Origin: Platycnemis pennipes
Taxonomy: Eukaryota > Arthropoda > Insecta > Odonata > Platycnemididae
Assembly: GCA_933228895.1 (NCBI GenBank)
Contig: OW121846.1
Coordinates: 46,208,107 to 46,272,106 of the forward strand
Length of the DNA stretch: 64,000 nucleotides
Direction of reading: 5' to 3'
Shown here: positions 43,522-54,561 of the stretch, in pieces
How the letters are laid out: every line of letters begins with the position of its first letter
Numbering within the stretch: position 1 is the first letter of the stretch
Position numbers and translations under genes: made by a program
Notes under the pieces: model-generated
The model's input: the letters and a program-made list of their open reading frames with translations, nothing else
What the model was told of the DNA's origin: nothing
Databases searched by the model: none

Positions 43522-43932
43522 CCTAATCTAACTCTAACTATCTCTCTCCCTTAGACTCGCAGCAGAGCTATCTGGTAAAAGAATCTACTATTTACTACAC
43601 ACTAATAAATAACTAACAAGCCTCTTGAAGAAACGAGCAAGCAAGCAAATACAGACCACAGATTATCACCAGAAGACAATTAACCCAAAGGGAACAGGGA
43701 CTAGGAGTAAACTACACAGGTAGAAAAACTACACGGGTGAGTGGTTGCAAGGGTAGCGCTCGGTAGGGAGTCCCGATGGGAGGTGGGTCTCGGTTGACCT
43801 TGGTTAGGCTGAAGTTGGGAAGGGAAGCACAAGGGGGGGGGAGCTCTGGAATGTATACGAGAGGAATGTAGGCTGTAGGATGCGCAAAACCAGCGATTAC
43901 GAAGAGATGAAGCAAAAAAGTGTCAACAGTAG
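43522..43932 (-). other. CR1 5' UTR, unique part
   Basis: About 400 bp between the tandem monomers and the ORF1 start codon. It is GC-rich near 43730-43860 (G-run at 43829-43841) and has no coding frame with a domain. Confidence 0.5.
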
Positions 43933-44536
43933 AGCTAAAGTAAATGTATTAAATATCTACTACTAAAAGAAGCAACGAAAAAGACGAACTAGATTAAGCA
44001 CTAGTCAAGGAAATATAAATATATCTAAAGAAACTATCACCAACTAACTTCAATAACAATAAGCGATAAAAAAATCAACTATATGAATCTACAAGGTTAA
44101 AATAAGTTACGCATACTACAGAGTTAGTATAAACTATATATGTATAAATAAAATTTATGTGTATAAAGCTAAAGTAAATGTATTAAATATCTACTACTAA
44201 AAGAAGCAACGAAAAAGACGAACTAGATTAAGCACTAGTCAAGGAAATATAAATATATCTAAAGAAACTATCACCAACTAACTTCAATAACAATAAGCGA
44301 TAAAAAAATCAACTATATGAATCTACTAGGTTAAAATAAGTTACGCAAACTACAGAGTTAGTATAAACCAAATATGTATAAATAAAATTTATGTGTATAA
44401 AGCTAAAGTAAATGCATTAAATATCTACTACTAAAAATCAATGAAAGACGAACTAGATTAAGCACTAGTCAAGGAAATATAAATATATCTAAAAAAAACT
44501 ATTACCAACTAAGTTCAATAACAATAAGCGATAAAA
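43933..44536 (-). repeat. Tandem 234-bp monomers at the 5' end of CR1
   Basis: Repeats begin at 43933, 44167 and 44401 (AGCTAAAGTAAATG... at each), giving two full units and a partial third of about 136 bp that ends exactly at the target duplication at 44537. The units are nearly identical (a few substitutions and a small deletion near 44438). In the element's orientation the truncated unit is the most 5', the arrangement seen in monomeric promoters such as those of mouse L1. A promoter function is an inference. Confidence 0.8.
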
Positions 44537-45287
44537 GCTGAAAGGGGGGGAAGGGGGTATAGTGGCTCGTGACGGCTTACGTGGAGATCCGGGGATGAAG
44601 CGACGACAGGAATGAGTGGCGACCATCGACGCACCGATTTCTCCGGGCTGGACTGGTGCTCGGCCACCAAAAGTGGCTCCGCTGCGCTCGCGTCCCGGTA
44701 GGAAATAATGATGCCGTGCGTCGACCGGAAGACCCAGCTGCTCGCGATTGTACTTCCACGTTTTGTGCTATTTGCCAGCGGGTGGAAGTGTTGCGGCTCT
44801 TGCTTGGATTCTTCCTCCAACTCCGTGTCGCTCCAGGATCTGCACACCCGTAGCCTCTCGCGAACAGTCTCCCTGTAGACATAGACTCCCGCCTCCAATT
44901 GCAAATGTATTCTCCCCCGATGCAGCGCGCTCACCGCCCTTAAATACCCACAAATGTGGGAGGGGGCGTCCGTGGGCACACCACATGGGTAACATGGGGT
45001 GGCGTAAATTGGGAAATCCCCACACATCGAAGTAAAACACTACTTGCCCCTTGGGCCACTTGACGCTGGCGACGAATGGAGAGGGAGGGGGAAACATGTC
45101 CTCCCTTCGCCGGCGACATCACTGACCCTGGTCGTAGTAACGTCCAGAGGAGTTCATCTCCCCAGGAAGGAAAGGGGGTGAGTGGTGAAAAGGGGAACAA
45201 AAAAACAGACAAGAGACAAGCGCTAAGCGCACAAGGACGCGAGGGGACCTAAAACTAAAGTGGGACGGTAAAACCGTTACCGTCACA
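44537..45287 (-). mobile_element. Probable solo LTR, part 2
   Basis: Continuation of the unit begun at 38726, ending CCGTCACA (45280-45287) and followed by the ATAT duplication. On the - strand it starts TGTGACGG, and a TATA-like GGGTATTTAAGG occurs at about 44938-44949, 340 bp from the end, fitting a U3/R boundary. Overlapping GC-rich frames on both strands (44515-45212) have no domains. Confidence 0.45.
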
Positions 45288-45291
45288 ATAT

Positions 45292-45676
45292 GAAACGATG
45301 TCATACTATTGTCCTGCAAGTGAATCAGATAACAAAAACCTTGAGCGTGTCTAACTATATTTATTTCTCACAATAACGGTCGTATAATGTGGTCTTCAAT
45401 AAATTTGAACACCTAAAAGAAGAGCAGTGGCTCGGATCTCTCCCCGAAAGTAATACTTGCGGTCTTCCACGTGGTGACCAAAATTTGGTGAAAGGGAAGA
45501 TTTATAGGCGGTATGGGGTAAAACCGAGCCAAAAATTAGTTAACTGGTTATTCAGGGGAATCGACCGACAGTGAGGTAATTTGCGCCATATAGGATGCAT
45601 GGGTAATTGGGTAATGAGAGGAGTTTTCAGGGAGAGGAGGAATAGTGGAGAAAACCTGGCGACGCCATTAGCCTTC
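45292..45676. other. No feature recognised
   Basis: Flank between the LTR and the YqaJ-bearing transposon. Only short frames. Confidence 0.4.
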
Positions 45677-47681
45677 TCTTAAGGTGGCTCACTAGCTTGG
45701 CTGAAAGTGTTCCTGCAGGCCATTTCTAAATACATTTTTGTAGCTGAACTATAGCTCGGAGGCACTTCTAGTTTTCTCTCTTATCTTAGAAAAGGATGGA
45801 TCTTCGCAGTCATTGCGCGACATTATCATTGTAAATTACGTTGTTGCGTTGATTTAGAGGAGAAATAGTGTGCCCACCGATGCTTTCCCTCGTTTTTCAG
45901 CACGCTTTAATTCAGTTTCTGTTGTGTAAACCAAAAATATTACGCAGTGATGGTTAAGGTTCATTCTTCATCTTTGAAGCAGAAGTATTTTCAGTACTTA
46001 ATATACAAAAATATAGCTATAGTTTTGAAAATACGAACGCATGTTTCCTGTCTTTTCACTCGCGTGTCCACAGCCAATGTCGGGCTGCCCCCACCACTGC
46101 CGCTTATACCCCCACCTCCGACTACTCTCTCCCCGCCGCAGCGCGGAAGGGGCACTCACACGACCACCTAGAGCGAGTATCACCCGCCATCAGACAAAGT
46201 AACTGGCGAGGGGAGAACGGACGAGGCGGTGAGGAGAAATCGTAATCGTATAAGGAATGTTGTTTTATGAGAAGTCATTGTTGTGATTTAGAAATAATAG
46301 ATAGTTTGACCAATTCTCAATTAAATGACTAGATTATAATATTTATGGCAATTGCCATTACTATAACAGCGATGTGGAATGTTCACAACATCATATTTAT
46401 CGCAGAGAGATTATGGAATTGGATTCCTGCGCAAGAGAATTCAATCTTCAATTTACACCAAAAAAGCCTGAAAAAGCTGATTGTGAGACAGAGAGGTTAG
46501 AATCTATTTTCACTTATCCTTATGACATTTTACGAGTTTCAAACAATTTTTTTCTGGCTAACGTTATGGAAAAGTACACAAATAAGTTTTTCGGCATAAT
46601 CGAAGTGAAATGTGCAATTACCTGCAGGGATTTGTCTCCATCGGAGGCGGCAGGACAGAAGAAACTAAACTTTCTTCAAAAGAGTGGGGAGAATGTCACG
46701 CTAAAGCAAAAGCATCAGTATCATTACCAAATACAAGGACAGTTGCACCTTTGTGACCAAACGTACTGCGACTTTATCGTTTGGAGCCCATTAGGCATTT
46801 ACATTGAGCGTATTAATAGAAATTATCTCTTTTGGAAACACCAAATGGAACAACAATTAGAAAAATTTTATATGGAGGTACTTCTGCCGAAAATACTTCG
46901 CCTAAATATCCATTAAAACGAATTATTTAATGCTTAGCCATTACGTAACCCTAACCTACTGTTTTTCTTGATGCAATCATCCTTACGCTTTACCCCACAC
47001 TATTTACCTTACAGGTCGCTCTTCATAAGTTCGTACGAATCAATGGTTTTAATCTTAGTCCAGACCCAAGCTGTAAACTCTTTGCAATGGGTAACTTTTC
47101 TCTCACTGGGTGCTGGTAATGAAATTGTGATGTTTTGAGATCAAACCATGACGAATAACGAAAACATTGGTGGTAAGAATGAAGAAACAGTGGAAGGCAA
47201 GGAGACATTCTGGTAAATCGTGAGACTGGTTATACTGCATTTCCCCATGTAAAATCACTTATTTTCACTGTGCGATACTGAAAATATCGACCGTGGACAT
47301 GTGGTATTCACGAAGTTTTCAACTACTATGATATTAGTGCAATATTGTGATCCACCAGGCATAGTATTGCATTGTGCTGTAAATGCACAATGGAATAGTA
47401 TATGCGAGACAATTGCGACATCAAAGTTAAGAACAGCGAAGTTGAGCTGCTAACAAATACGTTCACGCGTATTTATTTGTCAGTTGACTCCCCTCTCTTC
47501 CCTGCTATCCTGCGCAAGGACACTCTAGGCTCGTCTACAACCCTGCGACGCGCGCAGACCCCCTCCCCTCCAATCCCTCGTCGATTTCCCCTTACACGCT
47601 GCGAGCCTTCCCATTCCACCCAGGACTGAGTAGGGGGAGAACCGACGAGGCGAAACTGAGAGCTAGTGAGCCACCTTAAGA
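45677..47681. mobile_element. DNA transposon with 21-bp TIRs and a YqaJ gene (ISL2EU-like)
   Basis: Perfect inverted ends at 45677-45697 and 47661-47681 (core CTTAAGGTGGCTCACTAGC) enclose 2.0 kb that contains a YqaJ-type nuclease frame. ISL2EU elements of the PIF/Harbinger group are known to pair a transposase with a YqaJ protein, so this is probably a deleted member that has lost its transposase. GC-rich subterminal blocks near 46060-46240 and 47490-47655 share a GGGGAGAACSGACGAGGCG-like word in direct orientation. The target duplication is unclear because the ends are palindromic (CTTAAG). Confidence 0.65.
46374..46916 (+). CDS. YqaJ-like viral-recombinase-type nuclease, probably degenerate
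   Basis: The open frame is 180 codons. The first ATG in frame is at 46413 (MELDSCARE), and the frame may continue a lost upstream exon. It ends at TAA 46914-46916. The C-terminal half matches the YqaJ/lambda-exonuclease fold: FGIIEVKC (E77 and K79, numbered from 46374, being catalytic residues), RDLSPSEAA, YHYQIQGQLHL (Q119 and Q121), CDFIVWSPLG and a C-terminal EKFYMEVLLPKIL. The upstream SPDG-like motif that supplies the catalytic Asp is not recognisable (FLANVMEKY stands in its place). In transposons this nuclease is thought to assist strand processing. The protein here may be inactive. Confidence 0.7.
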   Translation: MECSQHHIYRREIMELDSCAREFNLQFTPKKPEKADCETERLESIFTYPYDILRVSNNFFLANVMEKYTNKFFGIIEVKCAITCRDLSPSEAAGQKKLNFLQKSGENVTLKQKHQYHYQIQGQLHLCDQTYCDFIVWSPLGIYIERINRNYLFWKHQMEQQLEKFYMEVLLPKILRLNIH

Positions 47682-47689
47682 CGGGAGCC

Positions 47690-47875
47690 TGGGGGACCAC
47701 AGATTAACGTCCTATCCAATGGATGGAGTACTGCACCTGAAATATCTTCCTCTAAGCACTCAGCCAATTAGCCTCTGAAAAATCCGCAACGGCCGGGAAT
47801 CGAGCCCGGGTCCTCGGGATGGGAGGCCAGTACACCAGCCACCACACCAACCCGATCGCCCGGAGCCAAATATAT
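47690..47875 (-). repeat. tRNA-derived SINE, best-preserved copy
   Basis: On the - strand the head reads GGGTTGGTGTGGTGGCTGGT (A-box-like, near 47859-47840), then GGGCTCGATTCCC (B box, near 47806-47794), with a TTTTT run at 47778-47782. The body continues to about 47690 with AGCACTCAGCC-like and GGATAGGACGTTAA-like blocks, also present in the copies at 9125-11385. It abuts the right end of the YqaJ transposon. Confidence 0.7.
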
Positions 47876-48474
47876 CCAGGCACATAACACTTGAGGTTAG
47901 GAATAGGTTAGGAGTTAGGTAATAGAAAACCACAAGAGAAATTTTTTCATGTTCTCTACAAAGGGCGAAAAGTCGTACTGTCATTTTCTAAATTTAAGAT
48001 ATAATCTTGATAAGGAGAATTTTTATATTCTCACGCTACAGCCCTATCACTCTAGTCTAAAATCTATTGCAGTCTAAAATTCAAATGGGTTTGTATAATT
48101 TACAGTGACAAAAAGAGTGTTCGAAAACGTATACCTTCAGAGAATAAAATCAAGTAAAAACCCAAGAAAAAATACAGATTATTATTCAGCCCAATAGTTA
48201 ATTCTTCTAGCAAAAGACGTTTTTATGAACTTAATAATATATTTTACTATTAATTGGTTGGTCAAAGCTTTTCGCTGCTGGTGCTTGAAGTCCTTTGTAA
48301 TCCTTAAAATTGAGTTTAAGAGCACTTAGCAATCTCACATCCGAATAGTCTCCACGCACTCGAAGATTATTCTTTCACAAAATACCGTCACGCAAAATGT
48401 TTAAATAGTGAAGTTTAGACTAGTATACGATTATTAATAACTTTTATGCATGATATACAGTGTACGTTTGGTGA
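47876..48474. other. No feature recognised
   Basis: AT-rich, short frames only. Confidence 0.4.
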
Positions 48475-48535
48475 GAGTTCATCCTCTTCCACACACCTTT
48501 ATGGTGGCTTGCAGGGTATTATGCAGATGTAGATG
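48475..48535 (+). repeat. CR1 3'-end fragment
   Basis: Matches the last ~60 bp of the CR1 at 39304-44536: GGTGGCTTGCAGGGTAT followed by a GCAGATGTAGATGA tail. It is a typical severely 5'-truncated LINE copy. Confidence 0.65.
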
Positions 48536-50802
48536 AAGCGCAGGCCCATAAGCAAGTGCAGGCCCTTCATTTTGAACACCCCATCTACACTGATTATTAA
48601 CCATCAGTGTTTTTTTTCCTCTTCCCTCATCCGGACGCTGTCTTCTCTAAGAGCGGTCGTCATCAATTACCTGGGTATTCAGGATTCCGATGATGTTCAA
48701 ACTCATCTCTTCTGTCTGCTTCGCCCACTCTGAGCTGCTGCTCTCCCTCCATTGCGTGAAAATGAGCAGTAACCAGCGAATATGTGCTAAAGAAATACTT
48801 TCTATGCACAAAATATCATGCGATGCACGAAAGAAATACAAATATGGCTTACGCGTTAGTAGAACCAATGTTTCTAATCGGCGGATATGTTCACCGCTCT
48901 CTATGTTGCAGAATATGATGAGAAATATCGGTCTTTAATTGGAATTAAAACCTTATCCTGATCAACATCTAAATAGACTGAGCTCTACGGCCTCTTAAAG
49001 TGACAAATAAAATTAAAAAATCTCCAATGGCCGTATAAATGTCCTTGCACCTTGACTACGATCTTTTTGAGCTCAATTCTCCCAAAAGGTGTGCCCATTT
49101 AAACGCGTGAGTCAGTGTAATTCTGAGTGCTTTTGAGTGTGTTTGTGACCATAACCCAGGAATCCTGATCAAGGTCCCGTCAGCCCTGTAAATGAACCCA
49201 TTTGGGTTGAGTGTGTGCCTGTAGTAGTATCACTGGTGAGGAAGTAACATTCCCGTAAACCACCACAGCAGGGTTTCTGGTAGAGAGGCTCTGGCTGGTC
49301 ACTGCTGTGGAATGGACCCTCCCGCTAACCAATGCAGCAATTTATTGTCGTGTACCTTAACGAGGGTTTCCAATTTTTATGGCCATTGGGTATTTTGTAA
49401 CTTTATTTGTTATTTTGCCTGATCAACCTCCCCTGAGGAGACGGAATTCGAACTTTTTCTGAATGCAGAGTCACACTCCTTGCTAACAGAGATGAAACAC
49501 CCACCCCCATCGCGACTGAATATTTTCAGCCACAAAATTATGGGTCACCGCGAACGAGTACGTTGTTGTGATCGTATTTAACTTGTCTTAACATCAATTT
49601 TTGGACTTAAAGTGCTGCACAGTGTAACATATGATTTACAATTTCGGGAAACAAATGGATTTTCTAAAGAAGAAAGTATAGTTTATTAACAACGCCGAAA
49701 TAATATTCTCCACTATGCCATAGCGTACTTGGTAGTATATTAGCACCATAATATGTAATTAAGTTTTCCTTCCTTCAAAAATATGGAATCGTCCATTTAC
49801 TCATCCCGGGGCTTCTAGGTGTTATTTTATTGTTTACTGCAACTAATTTAAATAAATACTTTAACTTTTCTTGGAAAAGAGTACGCATATAATGGATTAA
49901 AAGTCACAAAAGCGATTGCTGATCGGACCAAAATTAATTGCGTAACAGCAGTGCAAATTTAAAAAAAATGGTCAATAACCATAAACTGGGACTTCAATTG
50001 CTAAGGGCTATGCACTTACTGTGATAAAAAAATTAAGTACTTCACAACATATACTAAGTATTTAGACAAATAATAAGGCCCACTTATAAGTTTAGGTTCC
50101 AAGAAATAGTTTGCGCGCCATAGTCACCAATTCGCGCCACTGCCTGGAAGATATGTAACTAAGCAAAGTACACATGCAAATATATCAGCTAGTAAACAAC
50201 CGTTGCTCTACGATATTTTTGTTCAACCAAGAAGAACCATTCACCATATTTTTTTGAAATTTTGTGGATTTCTCAAATATCTAAGGCACTGTTGCCATTT
50301 CGTGGATACTTGGTGGATAGTTAATGCCTTAAGGGAATTACATGCCTTATCCATAATTAGAAATTATGCTCCCAAACTAATACAAAACATTTAGTTTTAC
50401 GTGTCTAGTGCATGGATTCTTTTTTCATTGGCATGTTCATCTTTATTTACCCTGCTGGCTAGTACGAGGTCGTAAGGAAGATTTAGGTCTCTAGCCATGA
50501 GTATAACAATTTATTAAAAACAGGAAAGAAAAAAATTTGAAATCATATACACTCATATGTTCAAGAAAGCACAACACCAATAAAAATATAAAATGCTCCG
50601 TTCACAATGTGGATGAAATCGGATTGATGCTTAGCCTTGGATAAATACACATAATTTTTGTGCCATAAAGGAGCGGAATGCTTTCTGTTCTTGTGCAAAT
50701 TAATATTTAATTTTAACAGGATGCTTCCTCTACCTTTGTGAAAACATGCATCCTACGCGACACCGTAGGCTATTTTACCCTTTTATAACCACTCTCTCTT
50801 AC
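48536..50802. other. No feature recognised
   Basis: 2.3 kb of AT-rich DNA. Frames of 60-80 codons on both strands near 48533-48938 and 50203-50394 have no recognised motif. Confidence 0.4.
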
Positions 50803-51006
50803 AATCCAGTATGATAAAATGAAGTTTAATGCTGACAGTAAACCCTCACAACCTTTTGAATGGTGCAATTTGCAGTCATGAATTAGAGCGCGGAGTGCCC
50901 TGCAGTCCTCCGGATGGGGCACACAGGAATCGTACAGTCTATAGCTATAGCTATTGTACATAGCTATATTATGACATTCCTTTGAAATGCCACCACGAAA
51001 TAAGTT
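50803..51006 (-). CDS. Possible Cys-rich internal exon
   Basis: On the - strand an acceptor (GTTACTTCCAG, ending 51007) and a donor (GGATT|GTAAGA, GT at 50802-50801) bracket 204 nt that are open in one frame, phase 0 at both ends. The 68 residues include five cysteines, with DSCVPHPEDCRALRALIHDC recalling the HPxDC start of CBM14 domains, though the rest fits that family poorly. No partner exon was found, so this may be chance or a relic. Low confidence. Confidence 0.25.
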
Positions 51007-51174
51007 CTGGAAGTAACTACTTGCATTAGAAGCACTATTAGTACTACATTTTGTTAGCAATAGGACTAAGGTGGAAACTGTCTTTGGTTTAAAAAAGTTA
51101 TTATCATCATTTTTTCGATACGTTTAGGTCTTCCTAGCAGCGTTATTAATAACAATGATCATAAATAGGTTTCT

Positions 51175-51990
51175 GATAATCTCTCGTCATCCAACCTGAG
51201 GCTGGTGTGACGCAGCACTTTTCACATTTCTTCTCATATAACATCCTCATACATATTCATAGTTCTCCTCTTTCCCATCCTTCACAACTTGCGCTATGTA
51301 CAGGTATTTCTATATTACTGTATTTCTAGTAAGGTTTTTATCTTTTATTCTTCCTAATCGCTTTCCCTCGAGAATGGCCACGATTATATCTCAAGATATG
51401 GCCAATTACATTGCATTGTCTTCTTTTAAGGAATTTTGGAAACATGTAATTTCTCCCCCTCGTAGGATTCCATAGGACTTCTTTGTTTGTCACTCAGTGG
51501 ATCAACTTTATATTCACCAATCTTCTGTCACACCACATTTTGAATGTTCCCAGCCTTGACATATCTACTGCGGTTATCTTCCGCGCCTCAGAGTCATAGA
51601 GATGTGTGCTTTACATAAAGGCTCTGATGCAACGCTTCCTTACCTCTGCGCTTATATATTCAGCTGTAAGTAGAATCATATTTTGGAGAAGAGCTCTCTT
51701 CACCTGTGATATTGTGGTGACCATTTCCTTCTTACTTCGCCAATCGCTGGTTAAATGCAGCATATTTCAAGCCTGCCACGTAAACGGCGGTAGCATTTAC
51801 ATTAATTACCATGAGAAAAAGTTCACCTGGACCAATAATCGAAACACGAACCTTTGGATAAAGGTCAGTGGTTCAATTTCCATAGCAAATAAATTTCTTT
51901 TCATGGCAATCAATGTGAATCGCTGGTTGCTCGGCATCCCAGTTAGAAACACTCTTTCAATTCTTTTGGTTTTACCACCCGTGTTTAATA
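51175..51990 (-). pseudogene. Degenerate LINE 3' end (C-terminal ORF2 region)
   Basis: On the - strand a decayed version of the post-RT region common in insect LINEs can be read: ALLQNMILLTAEYISAEVRKRC near 51710-51600, then STHLYDSEARKITAVD, GTFKMWCDRRLV near 51540 and VTNKEVLW near 51485. Stops interrupt it (for example before STHLYD). The 3' portion runs through CCAGCCTCAGGTTGGATGAC near 51205-51186. The clade (RTE- or Jockey-like) is uncertain. Confidence 0.6.
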
Positions 51991-52299
51991 CTGTTCCTGG
52001 CCTCCCATCATCTACTACATACCGTTATCTTTGTTATGTTTGTTTGCGTTACTGCTTATGCTTTTACATAATTACATGCATAAGCAGTATGGTTCCAAGG
52101 CACAAGGCTCCATGTTCCATGGTACTCAGCTAAAGTCTATGGCAACAGATGGCATTGGCATCCCAAAAGATATCTTGAAAATAAATAAACCCAGAGCATA
52201 AACAGGATAAAATCCATTTCTCAAAATTTTAATTTCTGTAAGGGAATCGACAGATCTGAAGATAAATCCAACTTTCATAATTATTGAATTTTTGGTGAA

Positions 52300-52805
52300 A
52301 TTTATTTTTGAGTATGCTCAATACTGTGCTCAAAGAACCTACAGCTGCAAACAAGGAAGCACTTCATCAAAACATTTGTATGGAGGGTGGCACTCTATGG
52401 ATCGCGACCTGCTTTCGCGATGTTCCATGCCTCTGCATGGAATATCGGGAAAGTAGACCAACGAAGAATTGAAGCCTTCAAAACATGGTGCAGAGGAGAG
52501 TGTTGAAGATTGAATGGACAGATAAAGTGAGGAACGAAGCGATGTACAGAAGAGCAGATGAAGAAAGGACAATATGGAAAACCCCACGGCAAGGAAGAAC
52601 CAGATTGATTGGACATAGCTTGAGGCACATTAAATTAGTTTGAAATATAACAGAAGGGAAGATTGAAGGGAAGATCCCGTGAGGAAGACCAAGGGAGAAA
52701 TATAGAGGGAAAATTAAGAAGGACGTGGAAGAGAAAACATACCAGGGCGTGAGGGAACAACACTGAATAGGGGAGAATGGAGGGCTGCAGTAAACAAAAC
52801 CTAGG
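52300..52805 (+). pseudogene. Degenerate LINE 3' end, second copy
   Basis: The + strand reads KTFVWRVALYGSR, then RRIEAFKTWCRG, WTDKVRNEAMYRRADEE, RLIGHSLR, KIEGKIP and GRPREKYRG in shifting frames. This is the same C-terminal LINE region as 51175-51990 but in the opposite orientation. The copy ends in an ATGATGATG-type tail (52815-52828). Confidence 0.65.
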
Positions 52806-52829
52806 ATTAAAATATTAATGATGATGATA

Positions 52830-53860
52830 TTTTGGGGGCCAAGGCAGAACTAGGGGAAATAGTAACTTGCAGCTGTGAAACTAATATTGAAGTTTTTTGC
52901 TCTCCATTTTTCATGTCTATTGGCATAGAACGCCAAGAAAGGGATATTTTACACCGTGAAAAATTGTGAGATTTATTGTTAACATACAGATTTAAGCCAA
53001 ACAAAACCAAACCTGAAGTTCTGGAGAACATTTTGGAATGCAGATGTTACCAAGAACATTGGCAAAACAATGGCCCACTCTCTAATCGTTACAAAATTTC
53101 ATTTTCTTTCAATACATCAACTGGATAATCAAATTGGGAGTCTGTGTGCCCATATATATTGTTTTGAATGAATTTCTCCCTGAATACTCTTATAATTATG
53201 AATGTACTCTTAGCAGGGTTATATGTTGGAAGGACAGATACTAAGCAGAGTACATTTCTGCAACTATTTGTCACGCAGTGCAACAAGCTGGCTTCAGATG
53301 GGTTATTCTGGCAGAAAAATGGAAAAAAATGTGGTAATTTAAGTAGTAACAACTTGTGCGGTGGTTGACTCTGTTGCCAGATGGAAAATTAATGTCTGGG
53401 GTGAACTCCTTTTATGCATATGCCTTCTGCTATTAGGAAGCAGAACGCACTAGAGTGAGACAAAGGAGTCCACTAAAAGGTGCGTAAAATCATTTTTAAC
53501 TTTTTTTTAATTTATCCAACTTTTTAAAATTTTTATCTAACATATTGTTAACAAAATGATTGTAACGGATCTACAATATTTTCAGGCGCCAGGAATTTTT
53601 TGGAAAACCCATTTCTTTCCGAAACGTAGGGTACAAGGATTTTCAAAGATGATATAAGTGGTCATTATTTGTTATTTTTTATTAAACTTTAGATTGAAAA
53701 GGAATGTTGAGTGAATATGAAGGTGAACGTCCTTAAAGAGCAGGATAATTACATATGGTTAACGTTTTTAAGCTTAAAATATCGTAACATCATTTTCAAC
53801 AGCTGGTAATGTCAGTGCACCAAATTTACAACAATAGTTCATACATATTAACTCAGTTAT
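52830..53860. other. No feature recognised
   Basis: Mixed AT-rich sequence. Overlapping frames on opposite strands near 53089-53368 carry no known motif. Confidence 0.4.
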
Positions 53861-53864
53861 TGAT

Positions 53865-54355
53865 TTGCATTTATCGCACACGTGCTTCTTACAGCTACTA
53901 CACAGACTGGGCAAAATCTTTTCGCATCCAGGTGCCTCAGTTCTGAAGCACTAGGCATGAAACCTCGTATTCAGACGTAAGAGTTTCTGCCTATTGCTGT
54001 AAATACTCGCATTGTACAATTCTATTGCGCGGAATTTACGACCTTTGAGTCAAATGGCCACAATGAACTGCTTGAAAGGAACAGTATTGTTCTTTCTTCA
54101 CATTTTTTTATGATAGCAGGAATCTACAGCCCCGTAATATTATGTGTGCCTCGCACAGCAACTCGTCTCTCATTCGTGAAGTTCATACACAATACTCCAA
54201 CATATATTCCAAGCGACAAACCATCTTCACCTACAAACTCAAGCTGCAGTGACAATGTGCACTGCGTCAGTGAAGCGTAGCCTTGTTATTCATGCAAAGT
54301 AGATGCACAAAATTTGAGCCAGCACTGCGAAAGTACCGTTACGTATTTTACGCCA
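53865..54355 (-). pseudogene. Possible piggyBac transposase C-terminal remnant
   Basis: On the - strand a cysteine cluster, CSSCKKHVCDKC (near 53905-53870), resembles the C-terminal zinc-binding domain of piggyBac transposases. Broken reading frames lie upstream of it up to the left TTAA of PB3. It lies outside PB3, so it may belong to an older element into which PB3 jumped. Weak evidence. Confidence 0.35.
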
Positions 54356-54561
54356 TTAACCCGGCGTTACTCGCGCGAGATTTCCGATCAAGGTTACTCG
54401 CGTGGGGTGCTCCTGACACCCCAATGTAAATTTTCATTTAAAAATGGGTTTCACAGCATTTTATTTGTGAAGTCCATAAATATTATTTAAATATATGTTT
54501 TTACTGGCAGTCTTTATGCTGAGGAGGATGAGTTGATCCTTTAACTTGTACTCTCTAACCG

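Larger units (their letters stand above)
39304..44536 (-). mobile_element. Full-length CR1 non-LTR retrotransposon
   Basis: The 5.2-kb element on the - strand is bounded by a 7-bp target duplication, GCTGAAA (39297-39303 and 44537-44543). In its own 5' to 3' order it has 2.6 tandem 234-bp monomers, a further 5' UTR of about 0.4 kb, ORF1 with an SGNH esterase-like domain, ORF2 with endonuclease and reverse transcriptase, and a short 3' UTR ending in a GATGTA microsatellite (39304-39322). CR1-clade elements are known for esterase-type ORF1 proteins and short 3' repeats. Both ORFs are unbroken, so this may be a young copy. Degenerate relatives lie at 23972-26341 and 48475-48535. Confidence 0.85.

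Noticed and set aside
42668..43531. 287-codon open frame on the + strand
   Set aside because: It mirrors CR1 ORF1 on the other strand. GC-rich sequence keeps several frames open, and the translation has no domain.
44515..45212. Frames of 90-170 codons on both strands
   Set aside because: Low-complexity GC-rich sequence assigned to the probable LTR. No gag, pol or host motif was found.
51606..52133. 175-codon + strand frame
   Set aside because: It is the antisense of the degenerate LINE tail at 51175-51990. The LINE blocks are read on the - strand.
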